DNA from: an uncultured Collinsella sp.
GTDB lineage: Bacteria > Actinomycetota > Coriobacteriia > Coriobacteriales > Coriobacteriaceae
NCBI GenBank assembly: GCA_902492935.1
Contig: CABUNJ010000006.1
Span: 41,376 to 105,375 of the forward strand
DNA length: 64,000 nucleotides
Direction: 5' to 3'
The notes beneath the pieces are model-generated. The model searched no databases. It had not been told where the DNA came from and was given only the letters and a program-made list of their open reading frames with translations. How positions within the stretch are numbered: the stretch's first letter is position 1; each line of letters begins with the position of its first letter. Made by a program: the position numbers and the translations under genes. Positions 31,734 through 41,042 of the stretch are shown piece after piece.

Positions 31734-32507
31734 ATGGGCAACTTGAACAACGGCGCGCTCGAGCGCAACGACTCACGTCGCGTGGCACTGGTCACGGGCG
31801 GCTCGCGGGGTATCGGCCGCGCCTGCGCTGTCGGTCTGGCGGAGGACGGCTTTGATATCGCCGTCGTCTATGCCGGCAGCGTCGATGCGGCGCGCGAGAC
31901 GTGCGAAGCCTGTGAGGCGGTTGGCGCCACGGCACGCGCATATCAATGCGACGTGGCCGATCCCGATGCCGTCAACGCTTGCGTGGAGACGGTCCTCAAC
32001 GACTTTGGCTTCATTTGGGCGCTTGTCAACAACGCCGGCATCACGCGCGACGGCCTGCTCATGCGCATGGGCGATGACGCATTCGATCGCGTGCTCGATG
32101 TCAATCTCAAGGGAACATTCAATATGACGCGCGCGCTCACCAAGACCTTTATGCGCCAGCGCGGCGGTTGCGTCGTCAACATGAGCTCGGTCGTGGGCCT
32201 GATGGGCAATGCCGGGCAAGCCAACTACGCTGCTTCCAAGGCGGGCGTGATAGGGCTTACCAAGGCGGTGGCGCGCGAGCTTGCGCCTCGTGGCGTACGA
32301 GCGAACGCGGTCGCCCCCGGGTTTGTCGAGACAGATATGACGGCAAATCTCTCGGAGAAGGTGCGTACGGCAACCGAGGAACAGATTCCCCTTAAGCGCA
32401 TGGCACGCCCCGAGGAAGTGGCCGGCGTGGTGCGCTTTTTAGCGAGTGATGCGGCTGCCTACATTACGGGCGAGGTCGTGCGCGTCGACGGCGGAATGGC
32501 GATGTAG
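31734..32507 (+). CDS. fabG: 3-oxoacyl-ACP reductase
   Basis: FabG reduces beta-ketoacyl-ACP with NADPH. The 257-residue short-chain dehydrogenase has TGGSRGIGRA (about residues 22-31), NNAG, and the Ser-Tyr-Lys catalytic set in SSVVGLMGNAG and NYAASK. The C-terminus ends DGGMAM as in FabG. ATG 31734 follows GAAAGGA. It lies 30 bases after fabD. Confidence 0.94.
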   Translation: MGNLNNGALERNDSRRVALVTGGSRGIGRACAVGLAEDGFDIAVVYAGSVDAARETCEACEAVGATARAYQCDVADPDAVNACVETVLNDFGFIWALVNNAGITRDGLLMRMGDDAFDRVLDVNLKGTFNMTRALTKTFMRQRGGCVVNMSSVVGLMGNAGQANYAASKAGVIGLTKAVARELAPRGVRANAVAPGFVETDMTANLSEKVRTATEEQIPLKRMARPEEVAGVVRFLASDAAAYITGEVVRVDGGMAM

Positions 32508-32546
32508 AAACCAGGGCCGAAGAACGGCTTGGATGAGGAGACCATG

Positions 32547-33794
32547 ATGGAACAGAGAGTTGCAATCACCGGCATCGGTGCCGTATCGCCGCTCGGCAAC
32601 ACCGCGCTTGCCACCTGGGCGGCCATGTGCGCCGGGACCTGTGGCATCGGCCCGATCACGCACTTCGATACCGATGCGTTTACCGTCAAGGTGGCGGCCG
32701 AAGTCAAGGGCTTTGACGGCAACGAGTACTTTGGCAAGCGTGACGCCAAGCATCTCGATCCCTGCGTTCAGTTTGCGATGGCGGCTTCGGACGAGGCCAT
32801 GCACGATGCGGGCTTTGATGCCGAAGGCGCCATCGATCGCGAGCGCCTGGGCGTTTACGTGGGGTCGGGCGTGGGCGGCATGCAGACGCTCGTCGACAAC
32901 GTCCATACGATTGCCGACCGTGGGCCCCGCCGCGCATCGCCTTACATGATCGCGATGATGATCCCCAACATGGCATCGGGCAATATCGCAATCCGTCACA
33001 AGGCAAAGGGACCGACCCTGCCAGTCGTGACTGCGTGCGCGACCTCGGCCCATGCGGTGGGCGAGGCGTTCCGTGCTATCAAGCACGGCTATGCCGACGC
33101 GATCCTCGCGGGCGGTGCCGAGGCGGCCATTATCCCCGATGCTGTTGCAGGCTTTACGTCCTGCCGCGCATTGACCACCAACCCCGATCCCGCGACGGCC
33201 TGCCGCCCGTTCGACGCAGACCGCGATGGCTTTGTGATGGGTGAGGGCGCCTGCGTGCTGGTACTCGAGAGCATGGAGCATGCGCAGGCGCGCGGTGCGC
33301 ACATTTATGCCGAGGTCGTGGGCTACGGCAACACCGATGATGCCTATCACATTACGAGCCCCGACCCCGATGCCGCCGGCATTGCCCGTGCGATATCGCT
33401 GGCGGTAGCCGAGGGCGACGTCAAGCCTTCCGAGGGTCTCTACATCAACGCCCACGGCACCTCGACCAAGCTCAACGATTCGTCCGAGACGACAGGCATT
33501 AAGCGTGCGCTCGGCGAGGACGCGGCGCGCGCCGCGCATGTCTCGTCGACCAAGTCGATGACCGGCCACATGATCGGTGCCACGGGCGCCATCGAGGTCA
33601 TGGCCTGTGCCATGGCGCTCGAGCAGGGCGTGGTGCCCCCGACCATTAACTACCACACGCCCGATCCCGCCTGCGATCTTGATTACACGCCTAATCGAGC
33701 GGTTCGCGCCGACCTTACCTGGGCGCTTTCGACCAACCTGGGCTTTGGCGGGCACAACGCCGCCATCGCGCTGCGTAGATATACGAGGAGCTAG
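32547..33794 (+). CDS. fabF: beta-ketoacyl-ACP synthase II
   Basis: FabF elongates acyl-ACP by decarboxylative condensation with malonyl-ACP. The 415-residue protein has the Cys-His-His set: Cys164 in VTACATSAH, His in NAHGTSTKLND and His in SMTGHMIGATG. ATG 32547 is placed six bases after GAGGAG; ATG 32544 is equally in frame. It follows fabG by 39 bases. Confidence 0.94.
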   Translation: MEQRVAITGIGAVSPLGNTALATWAAMCAGTCGIGPITHFDTDAFTVKVAAEVKGFDGNEYFGKRDAKHLDPCVQFAMAASDEAMHDAGFDAEGAIDRERLGVYVGSGVGGMQTLVDNVHTIADRGPRRASPYMIAMMIPNMASGNIAIRHKAKGPTLPVVTACATSAHAVGEAFRAIKHGYADAILAGGAEAAIIPDAVAGFTSCRALTTNPDPATACRPFDADRDGFVMGEGACVLVLESMEHAQARGAHIYAEVVGYGNTDDAYHITSPDPDAAGIARAISLAVAEGDVKPSEGLYINAHGTSTKLNDSSETTGIKRALGEDAARAAHVSSTKSMTGHMIGATGAIEVMACAMALEQGVVPPTINYHTPDPACDLDYTPNRAVRADLTWALSTNLGFGGHNAAIALRRYTRS

Positions 33795-33797
33795 AGC

Positions 33798-34274
33798 ATG
33801 GATTCCAAAAGACTTGCCGAGATAGCCGATGTTATGGAGGACCGCGGCCTCACGCGCGTACGCGTTGAGGAGCCCGATGGCACCGCGGTCGAACTCGAGC
33901 GCGCGAGCGCCGCGCAGCCGGTTGCCGTGCCCATGCCTATGCCGGGTGCCGTGACTGCTCCGGCGGTGGCTCCTGTCGCCATGCCTGCCGCCGCACCGGA
34001 GCCCGCCGCGCAGGCGCCTGCCGCCGCACCGGAGCCCAAGGGCACCGAGGTGACCGCTCCCATGGTCGGCGTTTTCTACGCTGCCCCGGCGCCGGGCGAC
34101 GAGCCGTTCGTGCACGTGGGCTCCAAGGTCAAAGCCGGCGAGACCCTCTGCATCATCGAGGCCATGAAGGTTCTCAACGAGGTGACGGCCGAGGCAGACG
34201 GCGAGGTGCTCGAGATCTGCGTGGCCGATGGCGACCTCGTGGAGTTTGGCAGCTGCCTCATGAGGATCGGATAG
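33798..34274 (+). CDS. accB: biotin carboxyl carrier protein of acetyl-CoA carboxylase
   Basis: AccB carries carboxybiotin between the two halves of acetyl-CoA carboxylase. The 158-residue protein has a short N-terminal part, a Pro/Ala-rich linker (about residues 38-80) and a C-terminal biotinyl domain. The biotin-accepting residue is Lys124 in EAMKVLNE. It begins three bases after the fabF stop and has only a weak ribosome-binding site, so coupling is likely. The adjacent biotin ligase should modify it. Confidence 0.94.
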   Translation: MDSKRLAEIADVMEDRGLTRVRVEEPDGTAVELERASAAQPVAVPMPMPGAVTAPAVAPVAMPAAAPEPAAQAPAAAPEPKGTEVTAPMVGVFYAAPAPGDEPFVHVGSKVKAGETLCIIEAMKVLNEVTAEADGEVLEICVADGDLVEFGSCLMRIG

Positions 34275-34283
34275 GTGATATCC

Positions 34284-34706
34284 ATGAACAAAGAAGAGCT
34301 CAAGAAGCTGTTGCCGCATCGCGAGCCGATGCTTTTGCTCGACGAAGCCGAGCTGGTGGGCGACGAGGCCCACGGCAAGATCACGATTACGGGCGACGAG
34401 TACTTTTTGCAGGGGCATTTTCCGGGAAACCCGGTGGTCCCCGGCGTGATCCAGTGCGAGATGCTCGCCCAGAACTGCTGCGTGCTGCTGATGGGCGATG
34501 AGGAGGCGCGCGGCGCGACGCCGTTCTACACGAGTCTGGACAAGGTGCGCTTTAAGCGTCCGGTGCGCCCGGGCGACACGGTGGATCTGGTGTGCTCCAT
34601 CACGCGTGCGCACGGGCCGTTCCGCTTTGCGACGGGTACCGCGAGCGTCAACGGTGAGGTTTGCTGCCGCGCCGATATGTCTTTTGCACTCATGCACGAA
34701 AGTTAA
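34284..34706 (+). CDS. fabZ: 3-hydroxyacyl-ACP dehydratase
   Basis: FabZ removes water from 3-hydroxyacyl-ACP. The 140-residue hot-dog-fold protein has LLPHREPMLLLD near the start and the catalytic His in QGHFPGNPVVPGV, with the partner Glu in QCEMLAQ. ATG 34284 is preferred to GTG 34275 because AGGTGA lies five bases before it. It follows accB by nine bases. Confidence 0.93.
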   Translation: MNKEELKKLLPHREPMLLLDEAELVGDEAHGKITITGDEYFLQGHFPGNPVVPGVIQCEMLAQNCCVLLMGDEEARGATPFYTSLDKVRFKRPVRPGDTVDLVCSITRAHGPFRFATGTASVNGEVCCRADMSFALMHES

Positions 34707-34716
34707 GGAAGGCTTC

Positions 34717-36060
34717 ATGTTCGACAAAGTGCTCATCGCCAACCGCGGCGAAGTCGCGGTCCGTGTTATCCGCGCGTGCCGCGATATGGGCATCAAGACC
34801 GTCGCCGTTTATTCCACGGCCGATGCGGACGCGCTACACGTGCAGCTTGCCGACGAGGCGTATTGCATCGGCGGCCCGCGTCTTGCCGAGAGCTACCTCA
34901 ACGACGATGCTGTGCTCACCTGTGCCGTAAAGTCGGGAGCTAAGGCAATTCATCCCGGCTATGGCTTCTTTTCCGAGAAGGCGAGCTTCGTGCGCGACTG
35001 CGACAAGTTCGGTCTGGCGTTTGTCGGTCCTTCGGCCGAGGTGATCGACAGCATGGGCGACAAGGACGCCGCACGCCGAACGGCCGCTGCTGCGGGCGTG
35101 CCCATCGTGCCGGGCTGCGATTTGCTCAAAAGCCCCGAGGAGGCGACGGCCGAGGCCGAGCGCATCGGCTGCCCCGTGCTCATCAAGGCGCGCGCGGGCG
35201 GTGGCGGTCGCGGCATTCGCAAGGTCGAGCGCGTGGAAGACGCGGCAAAGGCCTTTATTGAAGCACGTGCCGAGGGCGAGGCCGTTTTTGGCGACGGCGA
35301 GTGCTACATGGAGAAGTTCGTCGCGCCGGCGCACCACGTTGAGGTGCAGATTATGGCCGATAAGCAGGGCCATGTGTTTTCGCTCGGCGAGCGCGAGTGC
35401 TCGGTGCAGCGCCGCAACCAAAAGCTGATCGAGGAGAGCCCCGCGCCGTGCCTCGATGGACGCGACGATATTCGTGCCCGTATGCACAAGGCGGCGCGCG
35501 ACTTGGCTCGTGCCGTCGGTTATGAGGGCGCTGGCACCATCGAGTTTCTGTACTCGGACGACGGCAATTTCTACTTTATGGAAATGAACACGCGCTTGCA
35601 GGTGGAGCATCCGGTTACGGAGTTTGTGACCGATACCGACTTGGTCAAGTGGCAGCTGCGCGTGGCAGCCGGCCAGCCTCTGCCCTTTGAGCAGGAGGAC
35701 ATGCCGGTGCGCAACCACGCCATGGAGTGCCGCATCAATGCCGAAACGCCGGACTTTCTGCCGTCGTGCGGAACGGTCACCGCGTTGCGTGTGCCGGGTG
35801 GCCCGCGCGTGCGCTGGGATTCCGCCATGTTTACCGGAGCGAAAGTTCCGCCGTACTACGACTCCATGCTCGGCAAGCTCATCGTGTGTGCGCCCACGCG
35901 TGACGGCGCCATTCGCAAGATGCGCTCGGCCCTGGGCGAGCTCGTGATTGAGGGCGTGAGCGAAAACAGCGAGCTTCAGCTCGACGTGCTGGCAAACGAC
36001 GAGTTCTTGTCGGGCATGTACCACACCGATCTGATGGGGCATCTCTATGCTGATGAATAG
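34717..36060 (+). CDS. accC: biotin carboxylase subunit of acetyl-CoA carboxylase
   Basis: AccC carboxylates the biotin on AccB, using ATP and bicarbonate. The 447-residue protein has the biotin carboxylase N-terminal domain (LIANRGEVAVRVIRAC), a glycine-rich ATP loop (KARAGGGGRGIRKV), and the catalytic EMNTRLQVEHPVTE segment. ATG 34717 follows AAGGAAGG; the frame runs much further upstream inside fabZ and is rejected there. The last 14 bases overlap accDA. Confidence 0.95.
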   Translation: MFDKVLIANRGEVAVRVIRACRDMGIKTVAVYSTADADALHVQLADEAYCIGGPRLAESYLNDDAVLTCAVKSGAKAIHPGYGFFSEKASFVRDCDKFGLAFVGPSAEVIDSMGDKDAARRTAAAAGVPIVPGCDLLKSPEEATAEAERIGCPVLIKARAGGGGRGIRKVERVEDAAKAFIEARAEGEAVFGDGECYMEKFVAPAHHVEVQIMADKQGHVFSLGERECSVQRRNQKLIEESPAPCLDGRDDIRARMHKAARDLARAVGYEGAGTIEFLYSDDGNFYFMEMNTRLQVEHPVTEFVTDTDLVKWQLRVAAGQPLPFEQEDMPVRNHAMECRINAETPDFLPSCGTVTALRVPGGPRVRWDSAMFTGAKVPPYYDSMLGKLIVCAPTRDGAIRKMRSALGELVIEGVSENSELQLDVLANDEFLSGMYHTDLMGHLYADE

Positions 36061-37771
36061 AAAAGCGAAGACGGTCAACGTCCTCGAGGGGCCGATGACC
36101 GAGTCGTGCGCCGAGTTTCCCGCGCGCCACGTGTTTATCAAGTGCCCGGAGTGCCGCCGTGTGATCGATGAGGCACGCCTGCACGACAACCTCGAGGTCT
36201 GCCCTCGTTGCGGCAAACACTTTCGCGTGAGCGGTCGCGCGCGCGTGCGCATGACGGTTGACGAGGGCACGTTTGAGGAATGGGATGCCAGTCTGGCGTC
36301 GGAGGACTTCCTCTCGTTTCCCGGCTATGCCGACAAGCTCAAGAGCGTGAGCGAACGTTCGGGCGAGCGTGATGCCGTTGTGTGCGGCAGGGGCAAAATC
36401 CGCGGCTGCGATACGGCACTCTTCTTTATGGATGCCAACTTTATGATGGGCTCGATGGGCTCCGTGGTGGGCGAGAAGATCTGTCGTGTCTTTGAGCGCG
36501 CGGCCGAGTTGGGGCTTCCGGTCGTTGGCTTTACCGTTTCGGGCGGTGCGCGCATGCAAGAGGGCGTGACATCGCTTATGCAGATGGCCAAGATTTCTGC
36601 GGCGGTTAGGCGCCACAGCGAGGCGGGCGGCCTGTATATCACGGTGCTCACCGATCCTACGACCGGAGGCGTAACCGCGAGCTTCGCCATGGAGGGCGAC
36701 ATTATCCTGGCCGAGCCCGATGCCCTGACGGCATTTGCCGGCCCGCGCGTGATCGAGCAGAACATGCACAAGCGTCTGCCCAAGGGATTCCAGCGTTCCG
36801 AGTTTTTGCTGGAGCACGGCTTTTGCGATGCCGTTGTTCCGCGTGGTGAGATTGCGCTCACGGTAGGCGAGCTGCTGGCGCTGCACGAAGGGCGCGCGCC
36901 CGGCCTGGGGGCACCGCATGAGATCGTGCATACGGGTCGTCGCGGCAAAAAGCTGGGACACTTGTTTAAGCGCTCGGCCGCACCAAAAAGCGCGCTCGAA
37001 ATCGTCAAACAGACTCGCTCGGCGAACCGCGCCACGGCAGGCGAGATGATCTCGTTGGGCCTCGACGGATTCGTAGAGCTGCACGGCGACCGCTACTTTG
37101 GCGACGATGCTGCCGTGGTGGGCGGCATCGGCTGGAAAGACGGGCGGCCCGTGACGGTTATCGCCATCGAGCGCGGTACCACGACCAAAGAGCGCATGCG
37201 TCGCAACTTTGGTATGGCACATCCCGAGGGCTACCGCAAGGCACGTCGCCTGATGCACCAAGCCGAGAAATTTGGCCGGCCGGTTCTGTGCCTGGTCGAT
37301 ACTTCGGGCGCGTTTTGCGGCATCGGTGCCGAGGAGCGCGGCCAGGGCGAGGCGATTGCCCGGAATCTCATGGAGATGAGCGGCCTTAAGACGCCGATTG
37401 TCTCGGTGGTGACAGGCGAGGGCGGCTCTGGTGGCGCGCTGGCGCTATCCGTGGCCGACCGCATCCTGATGCTCTCGAGCTCGGCCTATTCGGTCGTGAG
37501 CCCCGAGGCCTGTGCGTCGATCCTGTGGAAGGATACCGAGCGCGCGAATGAGGCCGCCGAGGCGCTTAAGCTCACGGCCCCCGATCTGCTGGCACTCGGC
37601 ATCATCGACGGCATCGTTGACGATAGGGGCCTGTCGCATGAGGAGATCGCCGGTGCCGTCATGTCCTCGGCATTTGATGCCTTCGATACGCTTGGGCAGC
37701 TCGACGATGCGACCCTCACAAACCTCCGCTACGAAAAGTACCGCGCAATCGGTCGATACCGCACGATGTGA
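36047..37771 (+). CDS. accDA: fused acetyl-CoA carboxylase carboxyltransferase (beta-alpha)
   Basis: This single 574-residue protein joins the two carboxyltransferase subunits that move CO2 from biotin to acetyl-CoA. The AccD half (about residues 1-290) begins with a zinc ribbon, CPEC and CPRC about 20 residues apart, and has FTVSGGARMQEG. The AccA half (about 315-574) has FGMAHPEGYRKA and GEGGSGGALAL. In most bacteria accD and accA are separate genes. ATG 36047 overlaps accC by 14 bases. The stop codon lies within a REP-like sequence (37766-37796) that recurs after the next gene. Confidence 0.93.
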   Translation: MLMNRKAKTVNVLEGPMTESCAEFPARHVFIKCPECRRVIDEARLHDNLEVCPRCGKHFRVSGRARVRMTVDEGTFEEWDASLASEDFLSFPGYADKLKSVSERSGERDAVVCGRGKIRGCDTALFFMDANFMMGSMGSVVGEKICRVFERAAELGLPVVGFTVSGGARMQEGVTSLMQMAKISAAVRRHSEAGGLYITVLTDPTTGGVTASFAMEGDIILAEPDALTAFAGPRVIEQNMHKRLPKGFQRSEFLLEHGFCDAVVPRGEIALTVGELLALHEGRAPGLGAPHEIVHTGRRGKKLGHLFKRSAAPKSALEIVKQTRSANRATAGEMISLGLDGFVELHGDRYFGDDAAVVGGIGWKDGRPVTVIAIERGTTTKERMRRNFGMAHPEGYRKARRLMHQAEKFGRPVLCLVDTSGAFCGIGAEERGQGEAIARNLMEMSGLKTPIVSVVTGEGGSGGALALSVADRILMLSSSAYSVVSPEACASILWKDTERANEAAEALKLTAPDLLALGIIDGIVDDRGLSHEEIAGAVMSSAFDAFDTLGQLDDATLTNLRYEKYRAIGRYRTM

Positions 37772-37796
37772 CAAAGGGGCAGTCCGCATGTCACAT
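37761..37796. repeat. REP-like palindrome overlapping the accDA 3' end
   Basis: ATGTGAC (37766-37772) pairs with GTCACAT (37790-37796). The 18-mer GCACGATGTGACAAAGGG (37761-37778) is repeated exactly at 39033-39050, so the two copies bracket the PTS gene. The first copy encodes the last codons and stop of accDA. Confidence 0.65.
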
Positions 37797-37811
37797 TGGG
37801 AAAGGCGTTCC

Positions 37812-39029
37812 ATGTCACAAGTTTCTAACACCTCGTTTACAACGACGGTTTCATCAAACGCCATGGCCGTAGTGGACTATCTGTCCAAAAGCATGATGTC
37901 GGCGCTGCCGTTTATTGTCTGCGCGGCGTTGTTCCGCACCGTCGCTGTCATTATGGGCGAAGGCATGCTGGGCCTGTGGTCTGCCGATTCCGATATCTAT
38001 CGCCTGTTCTACAGTTGGCTCTATAACGCCGGTTACTACTTTCTTCCCATATATCTTGGTTGGGCTGCCGCCCGCCAGCTCGGCTGCTCGGAACAGCTGG
38101 GCATGATGCTGGGCGGCGTCCTCATTGCCCCCGATCTGGTGAAGCTTGTCGATGCCGCGTCGACGACAGGGGCATCGATGACTTCTGTGTACGGTCTGCT
38201 CCCCGCACCGGTCAACGATTACACGACGACCGTTATCCCAGTTCTCATTTCGATTCCTGTGCTATGGCAGGTGGAGCGTTTCTTTAAGCGCACTATCCCT
38301 CAGGCCGTGGCGTTCTCGTTCGTTCCGTTTGTGACGATGCTCGTCATGGTTCCGATTTCGCTGTGTATCACGGCGCCGGCGGGCAGCTATCTGGGCATGC
38401 TGTTGGGACAGCTCATGTTTATGCTCGGCAACTCGGGCGGTATCGTGTCGCTGCTCACGCTCATGGGGCTTGCCGCGGGCTGGGAGTTTCTAAAGATTGC
38501 GGGCGTCAGCAATGTTGTCCTATCGCTCGCGTATGCCCAGTTTATGAGTGTGGGAACGGACTCGTGCATCCTCATCGCCGCAACGATGGCGACGTTTGCT
38601 GTCTGGGGCATGCCCTTTGGCGCATCGCTTCGCGTTGCGGATAAGGACGAAAAAGCCCTTATGCTGGGTTACTCGATCTCGGGCGTGCTTGGTGGCGTAA
38701 GCGAGCCGGCGCTGTACGGCTGCGGCTTCAAATACGGCAGGTGCCTCACATGCATGTCCATTGGTGGTGCCGTTGGAGGTCTTGTCGCAGCCGTGGGCCA
38801 CGTTACGGCCTATACCATCGGCATGACGAATGCGCTTATGGTCATCGGCTTTGCCACGGGTGGCATCTCGAATCTGCTGTGGTGCTGTGTTGCTGGCGGT
38901 ACGGCATTTGCGGTGTCTGCAGCGCTGAGCTACTGCTTTGGCATTGTGCCGTCGCAGGAGCCGGCTACTGTGCAAGATGAGACCGATGGTCTCGAAGCGA
39001 TAAGCGGAGAGGCGAAGGCGGGCGCGTAG
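37812..39029 (+). CDS. orphan PTS EIIC permease, glucose/beta-glucoside family
   Basis: This 405-residue membrane protein matches the EIIC channel domain of glucose-family PTS permeases (VEPALYG-like GGVSEPALYGCGFKYG, residues about 288-303, and AGVSNVVLSLAYAQF). About ten membrane spans are visible. There is no EIIB or EIIA domain and neither is encoded next to it, so it must borrow partners or act as a facilitator. ATG 37812 has GGGAAAGG upstream; ATG 37788 is an alternative. It is bracketed by an 18-bp direct repeat and separates the acc genes from the cation transporter. Confidence 0.78.
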   Translation: MSQVSNTSFTTTVSSNAMAVVDYLSKSMMSALPFIVCAALFRTVAVIMGEGMLGLWSADSDIYRLFYSWLYNAGYYFLPIYLGWAAARQLGCSEQLGMMLGGVLIAPDLVKLVDAASTTGASMTSVYGLLPAPVNDYTTTVIPVLISIPVLWQVERFFKRTIPQAVAFSFVPFVTMLVMVPISLCITAPAGSYLGMLLGQLMFMLGNSGGIVSLLTLMGLAAGWEFLKIAGVSNVVLSLAYAQFMSVGTDSCILIAATMATFAVWGMPFGASLRVADKDEKALMLGYSISGVLGGVSEPALYGCGFKYGRCLTCMSIGGAVGGLVAAVGHVTAYTIGMTNALMVIGFATGGISNLLWCCVAGGTAFAVSAALSYCFGIVPSQEPATVQDETDGLEAISGEAKAGA

Positions 39030-39032
39030 CCT

Positions 39033-39068
39033 GCACGATGTGACAAAGGGATTGTCCCTTTGTCACAT
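39033..39068. repeat. REP-like perfect hairpin after the EIIC gene
   Basis: ATGTGACAAAGGGA (39038-39051) and TCCCTTTGTCACAT (39055-39068) form a 14-bp perfect stem with a three-base loop. The left part repeats the sequence at the accDA 3' end. Confidence 0.75.
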
Positions 39069-39079
39069 TCGCTTCTATG

Positions 39080-39111
39080 GCCGCAGCCCCTGTGGGTTGC
39101 GGCTTCTTTTG
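39080..39111 (+). terminator. rho-independent terminator after the EIIC gene
   Basis: GCCGCAGCCC pairs with GGGTTGCGGC, followed by TTCTTTTG. Confidence 0.8.
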
Positions 39112-39187
39112 TATCTAGGGGGCAAAGTGGCTACACTACAATCCGTTTGAACAATAGATATATAAGTGGGACGTGGGGCGGATAAAG

Positions 39188-40342
39188 ATGGTCGAGTGGA
39201 TTGTTAAGCGTGCACAGGGCGATCGTGCGCGCGTGGGCACGCTGACGGGCATGGTGTGCATCGTTGCCAATGTGGCGCTTTGCGCTGCAAAGGGTGCCAT
39301 CGGCGTGGTGTCGGGATCGGTTTCTATTGTGGCGGATGCCATGAACAACCTGTCCGATGCCAGCTCGAACATCGTGAGCGTGCTGGGCTTTAAGCTGGCG
39401 AGCAAGCCGGCCGACCCCGAGCACCCCTACGGTCACGGTCGCTATGAGTACCTCTCGGGTCTGGTCGTGGCGGCGCTCGTGCTGCTCATCGGCCTTGAGC
39501 TGGTGAAGTCCTCGGTGGAGCGCATCGTCCACCCCGAGCCCGTCGAGTTCTCGCTTGCCCTGGTGGCGGTTCTGGCGCTGTCGATGGTCGTTAAGCTGTG
39601 GATGGCGGCGCTCAACCAAAAGCTCGGCGATCGCATTGAGTCCGAGACGCTGCACGCGACCGCCCAGGATTCCAAGAACGATGTCCTTGCCACGGGCGCC
39701 GTGCTGGCGTGCGCAATCGTCTCGCAGGTGACAGGCATCAACCTCGATGCCTGGGTCGGACTCGCCGTTGGCGCCTATATTGGCTGGAGTGGCTTCGAAC
39801 TCATCCAAGATACGGTGAGCCCGCTTTTGGGTCAGGCGCCCGACCCCAAGCTTGTCGAGCATATCCGCAGCAAGATCATGAGCTACCCCGGTGTTTTGGG
39901 CGTTCACGACCTGATGGTCCACGACTACGGCCCGGGCAGAAAGTTCGCAAGCGCCCACGCCGAGATGGCGGCAGAAGCCGACCCGCTGGAAAGCCACGAC
40001 ACGCTCGACAATATTGAGCAGGCATTTAGGAACGAAGACGGCATGATCGTCACACTCCATTACGACCCCATCGTGACCGACGATCCCAAGGTGGCGGGCA
40101 TGCGTTTGAGCATCAACGCCATGGCTCAACAGATCGATAGCCGTCTTTCCATTCACGATCTGCGCTGCGTGCCGGGCCCTACGCACACCAACGTGATCTT
40201 TGACTGCGTGCGACCCTCGGATCTGCAGATGAGTGCCGAAGACGTAAAGCACGCGCTGGCACAACGGGTCGAATTGGAATATCCAAAGTCGATTGCCAAG
40301 ATTACGATTGACGAAGACTACGTAGGCCATACCCACGAGTAG
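39188..40342 (+). CDS. cation diffusion facilitator transporter
   Basis: This 384-residue membrane protein belongs to the CDF family, which exports Zn2+, Mn2+ or Fe2+ in exchange for protons. It has six membrane spans with metal-binding residues in DAMNNLSDASSN (span 2) and AQDSKNDVLAT (span 5), and the HPYGHGRYEYLSG loop typical of the family. A cytoplasmic domain follows, and the C-terminal part (about residues 290-384) is an extension with a second ferredoxin-like pattern. ATG 39188 is chosen; an upstream GTG at 39173 is also in frame. The metal is not predictable with confidence. Confidence 0.88.
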   Translation: MVEWIVKRAQGDRARVGTLTGMVCIVANVALCAAKGAIGVVSGSVSIVADAMNNLSDASSNIVSVLGFKLASKPADPEHPYGHGRYEYLSGLVVAALVLLIGLELVKSSVERIVHPEPVEFSLALVAVLALSMVVKLWMAALNQKLGDRIESETLHATAQDSKNDVLATGAVLACAIVSQVTGINLDAWVGLAVGAYIGWSGFELIQDTVSPLLGQAPDPKLVEHIRSKIMSYPGVLGVHDLMVHDYGPGRKFASAHAEMAAEADPLESHDTLDNIEQAFRNEDGMIVTLHYDPIVTDDPKVAGMRLSINAMAQQIDSRLSIHDLRCVPGPTHTNVIFDCVRPSDLQMSAEDVKHALAQRVELEYPKSIAKITIDEDYVGHTHE

Positions 40343-40381
40343 GGTTGTGCCGATAAAGCAAGTTATGCAGAAGGGGAGAGC

Positions 40382-41008
40382 ATGAAGCGCCTATACCTAC
40401 TCCGCCACGGTCAGACGGAGTTCAACGTCAAAAAGCTGGTCCAGGGCCGCTGCGATTCACCGCTCACCAATTTGGGTCGTCAACAGGCACAGACAGCAGC
40501 CGCATGGCTCAAAGCCCACGGCGTCGCCCCCGACAAAGTGGTCTCATCACCCTTAGGCCGAGCCATGGACACAGCTCAGCTCGTCGCATACGAGCTCCTC
40601 GGCCCGGATGCAGCAGTCGAGCCCTGCGAAGGCATCATCGAGCGCTGCTACGGCACCTTCGAAGAAGGCCCCCACGACGCCCTGCCCACCGATGTCTGGG
40701 ACCCCGGCGAGGATTTGGTCCCCTTCGGAGGAGAAGGAAGCCGCGCGCTGCAAGAGCGCATGGTAGACACTCTCACTAATATCATGGGCGCCGATGGTAT
40801 CGAAACCCTTCTAGCAGTAAGCCACGGCAGCGCCAGCCGCCAATTCATCAAGGCTGCCGCCCCAGAGGGCTTTGAGCTCCCAGCAAAACTCCCCAACTGC
40901 GCCATCATGATCTTCGATTTTGACGAGGAAAAGCCACAAGCAGAAGGCGAGCCAATGCAATGCAAGTTCACCCTCCAGCAAATAGTGGACCCCCAACAAA
41001 GTCATTAG
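40382..41008 (+). CDS. histidine phosphatase (phosphoglycerate mutase-like) protein
   Basis: This 208-residue protein belongs to the histidine phosphatase superfamily, with the phospho-acceptor His in LLRHGQTEFN (about residues 5-14) and the second catalytic His in AVSHGSASRQF. It may be a broad sugar phosphatase or a cobalamin-type phosphatase; the cofactor-independent label often given to such proteins would be unsafe. GGGGAGAG lies before ATG 40382. Codon use (CTA, TCA, TTA, CGA, ACA) differs from the surrounding genes. Palindromic element D lies 34 bases after its stop. Confidence 0.82.
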   Translation: MKRLYLLRHGQTEFNVKKLVQGRCDSPLTNLGRQQAQTAAAWLKAHGVAPDKVVSSPLGRAMDTAQLVAYELLGPDAAVEPCEGIIERCYGTFEEGPHDALPTDVWDPGEDLVPFGGEGSRALQERMVDTLTNIMGADGIETLLAVSHGSASRQFIKAAAPEGFELPAKLPNCAIMIFDFDEEKPQAEGEPMQCKFTLQQIVDPQQSH

Positions 41009-41042
41009 CTGAGCGAGCAGAGTTAAGCAGACATCAACGTGT

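Noticed and set aside
32439..34796. 785-codon minus-strand frame across fabF-accB-fabZ
   Set aside because: Spans three well-supported genes on the other strand and has no protein-like features.
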